From CAWBRT01 sp963814745 (GTDB lineage Bacteria; Acidobacteriota; Terriglobia; Terriglobales; Acidobacteriaceae), in NCBI GenBank assembly GCA_963814745.1, contig CAWFEA010000019.1, forward strand, positions 62,001 to 126,000: DNA of 64,000 nucleotides, written 5' to 3'. Positions 35,331-44,675 of the stretch are shown piece after piece. A program made the position numbers and the translations under genes. Under the pieces are notes generated by a model, which was given only the letters and a program-made list of their open reading frames with translations, did not search any database and had not been told where the DNA came from. The stretch's first letter is position 1; every line of letters begins with the position of its first letter.

Positions 35331-36307
35331 CCAGATTCCATGGCTACGGCAGGCATGAGCGAGACCGAAGCCAGCAAAATGCTGGAGATCTTCGAGAGCG
35401 TAGGCGCCTGGCAATTCGATATCGAGCAGATCGACATCAATCAGCAGCACCGCGGATTTCGCCGCAACCAAACGGTGGAGCAGGTGCGCAACTCCATGCC
35501 GCTCCTGCTGGAGCGCGCGGCAACGCTTCAGTACAACATCATTGTGCGTCCGCATGAGAACGGTGTAACCCTAATCCAGCTCGACGATCTACCCGCGGCA
35601 GCGCTCGACCGGGTGCGGCCGGTTGCGTTTTTAAGTCTGAGCACCAGCCCCGGAAATCATCAGGCATGGCTTGCCGTGCGCGACGCCGGCGATGCGTCCG
35701 ATTTGCGCCGCCGCGTGAAAAAAGCGGCAGGCGCCGACCCGAGCGCGAGCGGCACGGTGCGGGTGGCCGGAACCAGGAATCTCAAATGGAAATACGCGCC
35801 GGACTTTCCCCTGGTCGCCATTCAGGAGGCCGGGCGGGCCGGATTGTCAAGCGCGCCGAGCTAGAGGCGCTGGGGCTGATGGCAGCGCCCGATCCGCCGC
35901 GGCCACCGCCCGTCGTCAGACACTCGAAGACAGAGAAATGGCCGAGTTACCAGCAGTGTCTCGACGCGGCCCCACTCAATCACGTTCGCAATGACGTGGA
36001 TGTGAGCCGGGCCGATTTTGCCTTTGCGCTGATTGCCAGCGATTGGGGCCATCCAGCCGAGCAGGTGGCGGCTCGGTTGATGGAATATTCCACCAAGGCC
36101 CGCAAGAACGGCCAATGCTACGCCGATCTCACCGCCCGGAAAGCCGCCGCCATCGTGGCCGCAAGGGACCAGCGCCCTAACGTCCTATCATCTCTCTCTC
36201 AATCCAGATCTGTAGCTGCGGCCACCAAATGTTATCGACATCCACGTCGGATGGCAGCGCTGTTCCATGTTCTTCACGTAAACGTCGGTCGTTTGGCACT
36301 TCGGTGA
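35319..36307 (+). pseudogene. RepB-like DNA primase of conjugative elements, frameshifted
   Basis: The first frame gives IFESVGAWQFDIEQIDINQQ, NIIVRPHENGVTLIQLDDLP and VAFLSLSTSPGNHQAWLAVR, with TRNLKWKYAPDFPLV, the primase-type RepB domain of conjugative plasmids and ICEs. After a one-base break near 35850 the next frame continues with AELEALGLMAAP, WPSYQQCLDAAP and SRADFAFALIASDWGHPAEQ. Homology ends near 36180; beyond this the frame runs antisense to the neighbouring gene to a chance stop at 36307. So the primase is both frameshifted and cut at its 3' end. It is evidence that a conjugative or plasmid-like element was once integrated here. Confidence 0.75.
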
Positions 36308-36773
36308 TCGGCCCTCAATAGGGTACGACCGAAACCGTTTTCGGCACGAGCGGGTTTTCCGCCAGACAATCCACATTACCGTCGATGACCTCGTTTCCGA
36401 TCCGCACCCAAGAATGCCGCCAGCGCCAGATCTCCTCGCCTTTGGCCCCGTAGTAGATCGCGGTGCCAACGACCGGCGGCGACGGAAATTTCAAATGCGA
36501 CAGCGCGCGGTCCAGCAGACCCGTAAATTGCAAGCACATCTCCGCGCGGCCCGCGTAGTTTTCATCTACCAGCATCGCAACGGCATCGAGCAGCTTATCC
36601 CGCATCGGCTTCGTCATGATTGCCGAGCGGTCTCTCAGCGTCGCGGACGGTAGTTGCCGTGTGCCCTCCCGCTTTTGTCGGCGAATTTCTTCGACAATAT
36701 TTTTTGCATCGGCGGGAAGCAGCTGAAGCCAATCTTCGACGGACACTCCTACGGCGGGTGAAATCTCTCTCAT
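36177..36773 (-). pseudogene. Hypothetical protein with in-frame TGA
   Basis: The main frame from ATG 36773 encodes 152 residues (VGVSVEDWLQLLPADAKNIV, LLDRALSHLKFPSPPVVG, WRWRHSWVRIGNEVIDGNVD) and meets TGA at 36315-36317 after VSVVPY. The same frame then stays open for 45 more codons (GPITEVPNDRRLREEHG ... DNIWWPQLQIWIEREM) to TAG at 36177. The protein-like sequence after the TGA, including tryptophans, suggests that the TGA replaces a TGG codon. It resembles small proteins with a cysteine-protease- or transglutaminase-like look only loosely; no family assigned. It follows the 193-residue gene on the same strand after 62 bases. Confidence 0.45.
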
Positions 36774-36835
36774 TTTCTTGTCCGGTTCAGATCGGGTCGA
36801 GGACTTAAGCTGGCCCCCGCCGCGACCGAACGCTG

Positions 36836-37417
36836 TCAAAAGCAAAGTGGATGGAATTCGCTATTGTCTTTGACCACCGAAAAAGCTCGCTTGAAGGCGG
36901 TTCGCGGAATGGGGCCTATGTGCGCCGCCTCGATCTCAGGCATGATGTTATGACCATGCGCGCCGCCGGATTTCCACTTAGCTAGTAATTCGGAACCGGA
37001 GATCAGCTGAGAAGCGACTTGCTCGCGGTCGATTTCGATCCAGACCGAAGAACCCCAATCTGTTCGATATGGAACGAATGCGGCCCAACTGGATAAGGGA
37101 TACTTTTCCGTGTAAGCGTCGGGGTCGAACCCGTTGAAGTCGAAAAGGCTGACGCCGCCAAGGGTCCGAACGTAAGGGCAGTGATTTTTACCTAGACCAG
37201 TACAGTAACGCTCGCCATCCGGCATGTTCGGCTCGGGAAAGATCGCGCCGCTGCTCAGAATGGTCCGGAATCTGTCTGGGTGGGTCATGTGCCATAACCC
37301 GCCGCAAAGCTCTGCCAAGACGGTCTTTTGCAACAATGCCAGCTCCGCAGCCGATTCAGCACACAGCGCCTCTCGTAAGCGCGCCCATCTCCTGATCGCA
37401 AGCTCATCTTCCGTCAT
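36836..37417 (-). CDS. Hypothetical protein, possible ADP-ribosyltransferase-like fold
   Basis: A 193-residue protein. After a helical start it reads LCGGLWHMTHPDRFRTILSS and GAIFPEPN, which resembles the first strand and NAD-pocket entry (H-x-T/H) of DarT- or RES-like ADP-ribosyltransferase folds, followed by YVRTLGGVSLFDFNGFDPDA, SSWAAFVPYRTDWGSSVWIE and a late NIMPEIEAAHIGPIP with a glutamate. That assignment rests on pattern only. It is followed at 62 bases by the gene with the internal TGA; the two could be a toxin-antitoxin-like or defence pair. No strong ribosome site. Confidence 0.5.
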   Translation of the reverse strand: MTEDELAIRRWARLREALCAESAAELALLQKTVLAELCGGLWHMTHPDRFRTILSSGAIFPEPNMPDGERYCTGLGKNHCPYVRTLGGVSLFDFNGFDPDAYTEKYPLSSWAAFVPYRTDWGSSVWIEIDREQVASQLISGSELLAKWKSGGAHGHNIMPEIEAAHIGPIPRTAFKRAFSVVKDNSEFHPLCF

Positions 37418-37601
37418 TACAGAACAAAGTATATTCTCCGCCGGTGTGCTGCACTCATCCTGTGGGAATCAGAAATCAGAAGTCATCTAGCTTGGGAATG
37501 GAGGTGAACGAGATTCGCGTTGGGACAGAGTCGAGCACGGAGTGAATCCCGCCGAAGTACACGGTCTTCTGCCCTGGTGGCGCGAACAGTGTTGAAGCAC
37601 G

Positions 37602-38021
37602 TTAACCGGTGTTGCGTTCGGTCGCGGCGAGTTCTGCACCTGTAGCGCGCTTCGGCCAGCGCTTGCGGATGAGCAGCAGGCGGATTCGCTCCAGTAGCTC
37701 CACCGGCGCATACATTCCTTTGGGCAAAAAAACGTCGGCTTGCGTGGTCTGGTCGTAGACCCTAACCTTGCCGGAAAACAGAATGACCGGTGTTTCCGGC
37801 GAGACTTGCTTGACGCGCTTGGCGAGGTCGTCGCCGTTCATACCGGGCATCATCAGGTCAGTCAGCACAAGGTCAATGCCGCCATGCCGAAAAACTTCGC
37901 GGGCTTGCTCGCCTGTGGTGCAAACGATCACCCGGTAGCCTCTGGTTTCGAGCATCAATTTTCTGCTGGAGAGAGATTGCTCGTTATCATCGACGCAGAG
38001 AATCGTTTTCTTGATTTTCAT
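37602..38021 (-). CDS. Response regulator receiver-domain protein
   Basis: A 139-residue single-domain receiver. The acidic pair is in ILCVDDNEQSL, the phosphorylated aspartate in DLVLTDLMMPGMNGDD near residue 53, the switch Ser in VILFSGK and the lysine in FLPKGMY. There is no output domain, so it acts through protein contact (CheY-like) or phosphorelay. ATG 38021 was selected because the fold starts at once; a longer frame extends upstream without support. No histidine kinase is adjacent. Confidence 0.88.
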   Translation of the reverse strand: MKIKKTILCVDDNEQSLSSRKLMLETRGYRVIVCTTGEQAREVFRHGGIDLVLTDLMMPGMNGDDLAKRVKQVSPETPVILFSGKVRVYDQTTQADVFLPKGMYAPVELLERIRLLLIRKRWPKRATGAELAATERNTG

Positions 38022-39195
38022 AATCTCTACGCCCCGCGGCCCTGAGGAAATACCAGCACGAAAAATCTGCAGAAATTCGGGGCGGTTGGGGATGACAGTG
38101 CCAAGCAAAATAGGAAAGGCTGTGACATTGGTTATGGTCTAGCCGCCAACTCCTGCGAGGGAGTCAACAGCGTGGACACATGTACCGTCACAGCCCTTGA
38201 TGCGATCACTGCTTTCGCAGTTCCAAACCCCGGCAGCACCTCGCAGAGCAGTCGGTTTTTTCAGGTTTGGTCGTTCCACGAGTCGCCTCGCTGAACGGAT
38301 CACTCAGCCTACTTCAGACCGGCAACCTATTAAGAAGCCCACCCTTTTCGGCCGTTGACAGTCGCGATACTAGACGATAACTTGCGCTTGTCAATGCCCA
38401 AGGCAGGTGCAAACCGCAAATAATTTCGGTACTCACCGTCTGCCTGGTAAATGACACAAAGCAAGCCGTCTTCTCAAATCCTCGCGCCTTGCATTGGAAA
38501 TATTCACACGTTTTTCACAGAAGCGTGAGATCTGTGCGGCAGCAGCAAACCAAAGGAATCTCTTCACATGGCTGAGTTGCTTAAAAACCCATTCCGCAAG
38601 CTGAATCTAACGCGTCGCCCCTTCAGCCGAACCTGGTTGGGGAGGCTTTGCTTTGCGGAGGAGCGTCATGTGCTCCGAGTCCAAGAGTTGGACTCGAACC
38701 GTACTGCCGAACCGCACACTCGGCGTTTCCGTCTGTATTCCGGACATCGCTTTCTGCTACAAGCAACAGCAACTTCACCGGCATAAGACTACATGCCAGA
38801 GCACTCGTGGTCTTTGACGCCCGTGGCGCCGAGCATCTGATACAACTGCCGGTGAATTGGCACATGCCTTGGTGAGCGCACATGCGTAAGGAAGGAAAGT
38901 GGCCGATGGCAACGTCGGCCGTTCCGGCGTAGTAATCACCCAACCTGGCAGCAATGTTGCTGAAGTAGTCACTTCCCAGAGAAACAGAGCGGTTGTAATA
39001 CTGTTTCCAGCATCAGGAGCGCCCGTCAAGCGGGTCACCAACCGGCCACGAGATCGGCACGGTGGTTTGGAGTCGTAAGACTCCGATGTGGCGGATGAGA
39101 GTCCGTAACAGTGATCTCGAAGCGCTGCCGCCTGATGTGGGGGGCGTTTATTTTTTTGACTCCTGATGCATGCCATTACAAAGGAGCATGCGTCA
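38022..39195. other. Long intergenic region upstream of metK
   Basis: Nearly 1.2 kb without a supported gene between the minus-strand receiver gene and metK. Frames at 38568-38875 have no ribosome site; a few protein-like stretches (ARALVVFDARGAEHLIQLP) suggest eroded sequence. The last 250 bases before metK contain several stems: a GGAGTC-GTAA-GACTCC hairpin at 39069-39084 with a GNRA tetraloop and a GGCGG/CCGCC pair around it. This could be a structured leader RNA, but no known riboswitch consensus was matched with confidence. Confidence 0.4.
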
Positions 39196-40356
39196 ATGCC
39201 GCGGTCCGTTGGCGAAACCAGTCCCACAACTCCTCAATTCACCACTTCAACCCGCACCTACACTTTTACCTCTGAGTCGGTCGCCGAGGGGCATCCGGAT
39301 AAGGTCTGCGACTACATTGCCGACTCGATTCTCGATGCCCATCTCGCCGCGGACCCGAAAGCGCATGTTGCCTGTGAGGTTTTGTGCAAGGAAAACACTG
39401 TAGTACTTGCCGGGGAAATCACGTCTTCAGCCTGCATCGACCATGAGGCTGTTGCAAGCGAGGCAATCCGCGAGATCGGATACGTTGACTCGGGCGAACG
39501 CTTCAATGCCGATGGCGTGCGCGTCCAGCAGATCATCACTCAGCAGGCACCCGAGATCGCCCAAGGTGTGAACGCTGCGACGAGCCTCAGCGGCGAACAA
39601 GGTGCCGGTGATCAGGGGATTATGTTTGGCTACGCGACGGACGAAACTCCGGAATTGATGCCGCTGCCCATCCTTTTGGCACATCGGCTGACGCGGGGTC
39701 TGGCTGAAGACCGGAAAAGCGGACGTTTCCCCTGGCTCCGTCCAGATGCCAAATCGCAGGTTTCGGTCATTTACGAGGACGGTATCCCAACTGCTGTATG
39801 CGACGTTCTGGTCTCGACCCAGCACACCGCGGAGTTCAGTCGCGAACAGATTTTCACCTACCTGCGCGAGCAACTTGCTCCTCGTGTCCTGGAGAACTGG
39901 TATCGCCCAAGCATCCGTTTTTACGCAAATCCAACCGGCAGTTTCATCCAGGGCGGACCCTCCACGGACTGTGGCGTCACTGGGCGGAAGATTATCGCGG
40001 ACACCTATGGCGGTGCAGCGCATCACGGTGGAGGTGCATTCAGCGGGAAAGACCCCTCGAAGGTTGATCGCAGCGCAGCGTACTTCTGCCGCTACATTGC
40101 TCGGCAGGTTGTGAAATCAGGCGTCGCGCACCGAGCGGAAATCCAGGTTGCGTACGCCATCGGCGTTGCCAAGCCGATCTCGATGATGGTGGACACGTTT
40201 GGCACTGGCGATTCCGCCGCCGTGGTCGAATTTGTCAGAGAGTTTGACTTCCGGCCGGCAGCAGTCATCGAGCGCCTGAACCTGCTGCGCCCGATCTATC
40301 GTTCGACAACGAATTATGGCCATTTCGGCAGACCAGGGCTGCCATGGGAAACATGA
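39196..40356 (+). CDS. metK: S-adenosylmethionine synthetase
   Basis: A 386-residue SAM synthetase, which condenses methionine and ATP in the cytosol. It shows FTSESVAEGHPDKVCDYIAD at the N-terminus, GAGDQGIMFGYATDETPELM, the TGRKIIADTYGGAAHHGGGAF motif region near residue 260 and DRSAAYFCRYIA. All three domains are complete. AAAGGAG at 39179-39185 serves ATG 39196 at about ten bases; ATG 39166 in frame is a less likely alternative. Its place amid mobile relics is odd for a housekeeping enzyme; it could be the sole copy or a transferred second copy, which the window cannot decide. Confidence 0.95.
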   Translation: MPRSVGETSPTTPQFTTSTRTYTFTSESVAEGHPDKVCDYIADSILDAHLAADPKAHVACEVLCKENTVVLAGEITSSACIDHEAVASEAIREIGYVDSGERFNADGVRVQQIITQQAPEIAQGVNAATSLSGEQGAGDQGIMFGYATDETPELMPLPILLAHRLTRGLAEDRKSGRFPWLRPDAKSQVSVIYEDGIPTAVCDVLVSTQHTAEFSREQIFTYLREQLAPRVLENWYRPSIRFYANPTGSFIQGGPSTDCGVTGRKIIADTYGGAAHHGGGAFSGKDPSKVDRSAAYFCRYIARQVVKSGVAHRAEIQVAYAIGVAKPISMMVDTFGTGDSAAVVEFVREFDFRPAAVIERLNLLRPIYRSTTNYGHFGRPGLPWET

Positions 40357-40445
40357 GGAACGGGAGCACATGATGCCTTCTCTAACGTAACGGTAATTCT
40401 CCGCACGATCGAGCGAGTGTCCTGACTGAAGAATACGAGGACGTG

Positions 40446-41645
40446 ATGCCTAACCAGACAAAGTTTGATCTGAGTTTTTGCCCGGAGATGTACTGGGACA
40501 CTCAAGTTTGTTTTCTAGCAAATGTCACCGGTACGATCCGTCGGCAGATATTGGAAACGGCAGCTCGGGACGAACAAGCCCCAGGTGCCGTTTTCAAGAT
40601 CTTCTCAGACCCAGTGTCTGCGGCTCGGGTCTTTCCAGCCATAGGCATCGATGGACCTGCTGCTCGCAGTGGCGAAGACTTGCCGGCACCACGCCAAAAC
40701 GAGACGGAAATTGCGAGGATCTGGACACCCAAGACCGTTCATGCAGAGGTTGTTAGTGTTCGCGCCCGTCGCTCCGGCAATCGCAATTTGTATAGCATTG
40801 TTGACGAGTATTGGTATGACGGCAGCCGCTATCGTGTGAGGCCGAAAAGTTCATCTTTGCCTTTGACACTCGGCGAGCTAATTCAACTGATCGACTCGGC
40901 TCAACCATATGACGAGTTCAGCGATAAATGCGCTTGGACGGGCTTAGTCATGCCGTGGTGGGAACAAGCCTGGAAATCACAACCATCTGCTCACTACGCT
41001 CGCGATTACGTCGTGGTTCATTCGTATTTCTATCCAGACTTAACCCGGTGGTATCGGAAGATGTTGGAGGAATGGGTCTTGAACGCCAAACAGGGCGCGT
41101 TGGCCGCAATTCGCAAAGACCTGGGCGATTGCATGCGCTGCCCACTGCACCGGCTCGGGCGCAAGCAAATTGTCTTCGGAGTGAGCAATCCCCAGGCCGA
41201 GCTGATGTTCGTGGGCGAGGGCCCGGGGGCTGATGAAGACGAGCAGGGCGAACCGTTTGTGGGACGGGCCGGGCAACTGCTCAACAACATGATCTCTGCC
41301 ATGGGGCTGCGGCGCGAGGATGTCTACATCGCCAACGTCGTCAAATGCCGTCCTCCGCAAAATCGCACGCCCGAGCGCGACGAGTGCGAGACGTGTTCAC
41401 TATTCCTCATGCGGCAAATCGCTACCGTGCGGCCGAAGATCATGGTCGCCTTAGGCGCGGTGGCCGCGCGCACGCTGCTGGGGATGAACGATTCGATGGC
41501 CAAGCTTCGCGGCCGGATCTATGACTTTTCCCCGGCTCTGCCGAAGGATGCGCCGGAGCGCGCCGCGATGTTCTCGACCAAGCTTGCCGTAACCTATCAC
41601 CCCGCTTACCTGCGGCGCGATCCGCAGCAGAAGAAAGAAGCCTGA
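40446..41645 (+). CDS. Chimeric protein: mobile-element N-terminal domain fused to family 4 uracil-DNA glycosylase
   Basis: A 399-residue protein. Residues about 222-399 are a type 4 iron-sulfur uracil-DNA glycosylase: iron ligands in GDCMRCPLHR and KCRPPQNRTPERDECETC, active-site GEGPGADEDEQGEPFVGRAG, and VTYHPAYLRRDPQQ. Residues 1-215 belong to a different protein (FDLSFCPEMYWDTQ, ETEIARIWTPKT, YSIVDEYWYDG, PLTLGELIQLIDSA, YVVVHSYFYPDLTRWYRKML), similar to cargo proteins of integrons and islands, ending at its natural C-terminus. The stop TGA at 41643 falls where family 4 enzymes have a Trp; the frame after it continues QDLQMVMRYLGLA. So this gene seems to be a fusion formed by deletion, with a premature stop that removes the last helix. 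GAGG precedes ATG 40446. Confidence 0.85.
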   Translation: MPNQTKFDLSFCPEMYWDTQVCFLANVTGTIRRQILETAARDEQAPGAVFKIFSDPVSAARVFPAIGIDGPAARSGEDLPAPRQNETEIARIWTPKTVHAEVVSVRARRSGNRNLYSIVDEYWYDGSRYRVRPKSSSLPLTLGELIQLIDSAQPYDEFSDKCAWTGLVMPWWEQAWKSQPSAHYARDYVVVHSYFYPDLTRWYRKMLEEWVLNAKQGALAAIRKDLGDCMRCPLHRLGRKQIVFGVSNPQAELMFVGEGPGADEDEQGEPFVGRAGQLLNNMISAMGLRREDVYIANVVKCRPPQNRTPERDECETCSLFLMRQIATVRPKIMVALGAVAARTLLGMNDSMAKLRGRIYDFSPALPKDAPERAAMFSTKLAVTYHPAYLRRDPQQKKEA

Positions 41646-42188
41646 CAAGACCTGCAGATGGTGATGCGTTATCTTGGACTCGCCATGCCCGGTAATGAAG
41701 GGAACCATGCATAATCCTGAACTGAGAAAATCAATGTATGCAGATGCAAGCAATGCGTAGTTGCACCATTGACTGAGACGGAGCGCACGTATGCAAAAAG
41801 TGCGTGGGCGGCTGCGTTTATCTGGACTCCACCGTCCAGGTGCTGGACTCTCTCGCGCCGGCAGTAAAAGCATCGACGCTGGTCAACTTAGAACCGCCAT
41901 CGCTATCATCAGCGCTGACAAACGTGGCAGGTTGGTTTCCACATTGTCGGCCAGCCAACGCGCTCCAGTATCGAGCGTGCATCATGAGGCATTGAGGAAT
42001 CTCGAATTCGGTCAGTCAGGTCCCTTTTTCTGGACCTCCAACTGTGCCCAATTTTGTGCCTACCAACAACCCCGACGAGTTGCGGCGAATTACGATGCTG
42101 ATTCGATCAACTGCATGCAATAGCGCAACTTATCGCAATTCGTTGCTAACGACCGTATTTCGTGTAACCTATTGATTTTAGGTATCTT
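41646..42188. other. Intergenic region with the lost 3' end of the glycosylase
   Basis: Bases 41646 to about 41715 still encode the expected C-terminal helix of the glycosylase in frame after the TGA. The remaining 470 bases hold no supported gene; several short frames have no ribosome site. The tRNA-Leu fragment begins at the right end. Confidence 0.45.
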
Positions 42189-42246
42189 CAGAACTTAGGA
42201 TCTGGCGGCTAAAACCGTGGGGGTTCGAGTCCCCCCTTTCGCACCA
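42189..42246 (+). other. tRNA-Leu (TAG) 3' half, likely attachment-site remnant
   Basis: The sequence has the 3' side of a leucine tRNA: anticodon loop region with CTTAGGA (anticodon TAG), a long variable arm (GGCGGCTAAAACCGT), the T arm GGGGG-TTCGAGT-CCCCC and the end TTTCGCACCA. The 5' half with acceptor and D arm is absent upstream. Such 3' halves are left where an element integrates into a tRNA gene. A degraded second copy lies at 44676-44713. Confidence 0.7.
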
Positions 42247-42465
42247 AAAACTTAGGGCCGATTTTTGAAGCGGCCTCAGATGCTGACAAAGCACTGTGCA
42301 AAGCTCTCGTTTTTCCGTTGCGCCCACTTCTGCGCCTAATGGCCGCCTTCAACATTCTTCAACCATTACCTCGGTAGTAACTTGTATTCGCTTGAAATTG
42401 AAAGTACGCTCCCATCATTCAGTGACCCGGGGAATTTTCTGCCCGCAGCGGAACGGAGAACCGTC

Positions 42466-44664
42466 ATGGCGCGTAAGAGACTAGGCGAACTGCTCCTCCT
42501 GAGAGAGCGTATATCGGAAAGGGATCTCGACTTTGCCATCCAGGAGCAAAGCCGCAGGTCGGTGCGCCTGGGTGAATTGTTGCTCGAAAAAGATATCGTC
42601 TCAAAACACGACTTGGTGAAGGCGATCGAAGAGGTCACCAGAACTGCCTATGTCGATTGCTCGGAGTGCGCCGCGGAAGCGTCCGCGCTGGACAAGATTG
42701 GCAAGCTGGTAGCTCTTCGCAACTGTGCATTTCCGTTGAGGATTGTCGGTTCGGTCATTGAGGTTGTGATGGCTGAACCTCAGGATCTAGCCGCCCTGAA
42801 TGAGCTTGCATTCGCCGCCGGTCTTCGGATCAAGCCATTTTTTGGATTTCGAGCGGAAATTGAGCACGCCATTGAGCGAGCGTACATCCCCGACCCCAGC
42901 CCCCAAGTAACCGAAGCTGCGACTGGCGAGGAAATTGAACTTATGGGCGTGGGGTCCAGCGCACATCAAGCCGTAGTCCAAGAGTTCCAGGCTGAGCTTC
43001 GAGGCCAGAAAACTGAGGCGGTGCGGCGAGTTTCCAGCATCCTATGCGAGGCCTTAAGGAGAAAGGCAAGCGACATTCACATCGAGCCGGGACTTGACGA
43101 GGCCATCGTTCGGGTTCGAGTCGATGGGATCCTTCAAGTATTGGATCATGTGACCGGGGAGGTTCGCCCGCAACTCATCTCGCGCATCAAAATCCTGGCG
43201 GACCTCGATATCGCCGAACGCAGGATTCCGCAAGACGGCCGATTCCTGGCGCAACTGCGCGGCCATAGCTATGACATACGCGTCTCGACGCTGCCGACTC
43301 AGTTCGGCGAGAAGATAGCAATTCGCATTCTGGACCCAAGGGCGGCTAACGTTACCTTTGAGCATCTCGGTTTGCTCGGAAGAAATTCCTCCGAACTGAA
43401 ACGCCTGCTGCGGCAGCCTCAAGGAATGATCCTTGTAACCGGCCCAACCGGCTCCGGCAAGAGTACAACTCTGTATTCCGCATTGAGCCTGATCCGCTCG
43501 AGCACGATCAACATCACCACCATTGAAGATCCCATCGAGTACGTCGTCGAGGGCGCCAATCAGGTGCAAGTGAACCCCAAGGCCGGCCGGACGTTTGCCG
43601 GTTGTCTCCGCTCATTGCTGCGACAAGACCCTAACGTGATCATGGTCGGTGAGATTCGAGATCTTGAGACCGCGGAAATGGCGCTGACGGCCGCTCAAAC
43701 CGGACACCTGGTGCTTTCGACGCTGCACACGAACGACAGCGTGTCGGCGATTTCCCGGCTTGTCGATCTCGACATCCCGCCGTTTCTGATCGCTTCGTCA
43801 GTCAGCGGCATCCTCGCCCAGAGACTTGTCCGCAAGCTTTGCAAATGCCGCAAACAGGTCGAGCTGACTGATCAGTATGCCGAGCGACTGCGGGCGGCGG
43901 GTTGTACAGCGCTGCCGCATACGGTTTTCCTGGCGGGCGGGTGTCCCGAATGCGAAGACACCGGCTATCGAGGCCGCCTTGGAGTTTACGAACTGTGTGT
44001 GCTCAGCGACCAGATCAAGCAGGCTATCAGCACCGATGTTCGCGACAGCGTTTTAAGAGAGCTGGCGTGTGCTGACGGAATGAAATCGATCATGGCGGAT
44101 GCCCTGGAAAAGGTGCTCGCCGGCGCCACGACCCTCGATGAAGTCCTGCGGGTAGTGCCGCAAACCGCCCGACTTGGCCCATCTTGCGCAGGTTGCGGGG
44201 CAGCTCTGAGCTCAGGGTCTTTGCGCTGCCCGTCTTGCGGCAAACCAAACGCCAATCCAGGGGCTCGGCGCGAAGCGCAACCTGGACCAGAGCATAGGAC
44301 GAGCGGTCGATATAGCCCTTACAGCGACCTGCGGCTCACCTATGAGGGTTCTTCGACCGAACTGTCGATTCGCGTTCCCGACATCAGCCCAAAGGGAATG
44401 TTCGTTAATACCACCCAGCAGTTTCCTGAAGGAACGGTGCTGAAAGTCGGCTTTCGTCTTCCCAAAAGCGGGGTAGCCATTCACGCTCGTGCCGAGGTTC
44501 GATATTTTTTGAAAGATGTGGGCGTCGGTCTCGAATTCATTAGCCTTGATGAGCCCTCCAAGGAAGCGATCGAGCGTGAGATGTCGCAGCGAACGCAAGC
44601 CGTCAACCGTCGTTTACGGGAGGTCTTCGGAAAACCGCCCGACGAGCCACAGACAAGACCTTGA
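42466..44664 (+). CDS. GspE/PilB-type ATPase with C-terminal zinc ribbon and PilZ domain
   Basis: A 732-residue secretion/pilus assembly ATPase. Residues 1-160 hold the GspE N-terminal (MshEN) repeats, LGELLLLRERISERDLDFAI and LGELLLEKDIVSKHDLVKAI. The ATPase core follows: LITRIKILADLDIAERR-type segment, Walker A GPTGSGKSTT near 326, Asp box TIEDPIEYV, Walker B NVIMVGEIRDLETAE, His box STLHTND, and paired cysteines (CKCRK, CPECEDTGYRGR). Then come a CxxC-CxxC zinc ribbon (CAGCGAALSSGSLRCPSCGK, about 573) and a PilZ domain (about 612-715) with RTSGR and DISPKGMF, the two c-di-GMP-binding motifs. This end fusion is unusual and would place pilus or secretion activity under second-messenger control. 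ATG 42466 was chosen for its CGGAG site. No other pilus genes adjoin. Confidence 0.9.
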   Translation: MARKRLGELLLLRERISERDLDFAIQEQSRRSVRLGELLLEKDIVSKHDLVKAIEEVTRTAYVDCSECAAEASALDKIGKLVALRNCAFPLRIVGSVIEVVMAEPQDLAALNELAFAAGLRIKPFFGFRAEIEHAIERAYIPDPSPQVTEAATGEEIELMGVGSSAHQAVVQEFQAELRGQKTEAVRRVSSILCEALRRKASDIHIEPGLDEAIVRVRVDGILQVLDHVTGEVRPQLISRIKILADLDIAERRIPQDGRFLAQLRGHSYDIRVSTLPTQFGEKIAIRILDPRAANVTFEHLGLLGRNSSELKRLLRQPQGMILVTGPTGSGKSTTLYSALSLIRSSTINITTIEDPIEYVVEGANQVQVNPKAGRTFAGCLRSLLRQDPNVIMVGEIRDLETAEMALTAAQTGHLVLSTLHTNDSVSAISRLVDLDIPPFLIASSVSGILAQRLVRKLCKCRKQVELTDQYAERLRAAGCTALPHTVFLAGGCPECEDTGYRGRLGVYELCVLSDQIKQAISTDVRDSVLRELACADGMKSIMADALEKVLAGATTLDEVLRVVPQTARLGPSCAGCGAALSSGSLRCPSCGKPNANPGARREAQPGPEHRTSGRYSPYSDLRLTYEGSSTELSIRVPDISPKGMFVNTTQQFPEGTVLKVGFRLPKSGVAIHARAEVRYFLKDVGVGLEFISLDEPSKEAIEREMSQRTQAVNRRLREVFGKPPDEPQTRP

Positions 44665-44675
44665 CCTAAAGGACC

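Noticed and set aside
38680..38720. tRNA-like sequence gttggactcgaacc on the plus strand
   Set aside because: Resembles the complement of a T arm, but no matching stems or anticodon arm can be folded around it.
39000..39160. Named SAM or FMN riboswitch upstream of metK
   Set aside because: Some local words resemble riboswitch cores, but the required stems and order of conserved blocks could not be placed; only a structured leader is suggested.
36315..41645. TGA read as Trp (genetic code change)
   Set aside because: Many intact genes in the window end with TGA and use TGG for Trp; two isolated cases are better explained by mutation or error.
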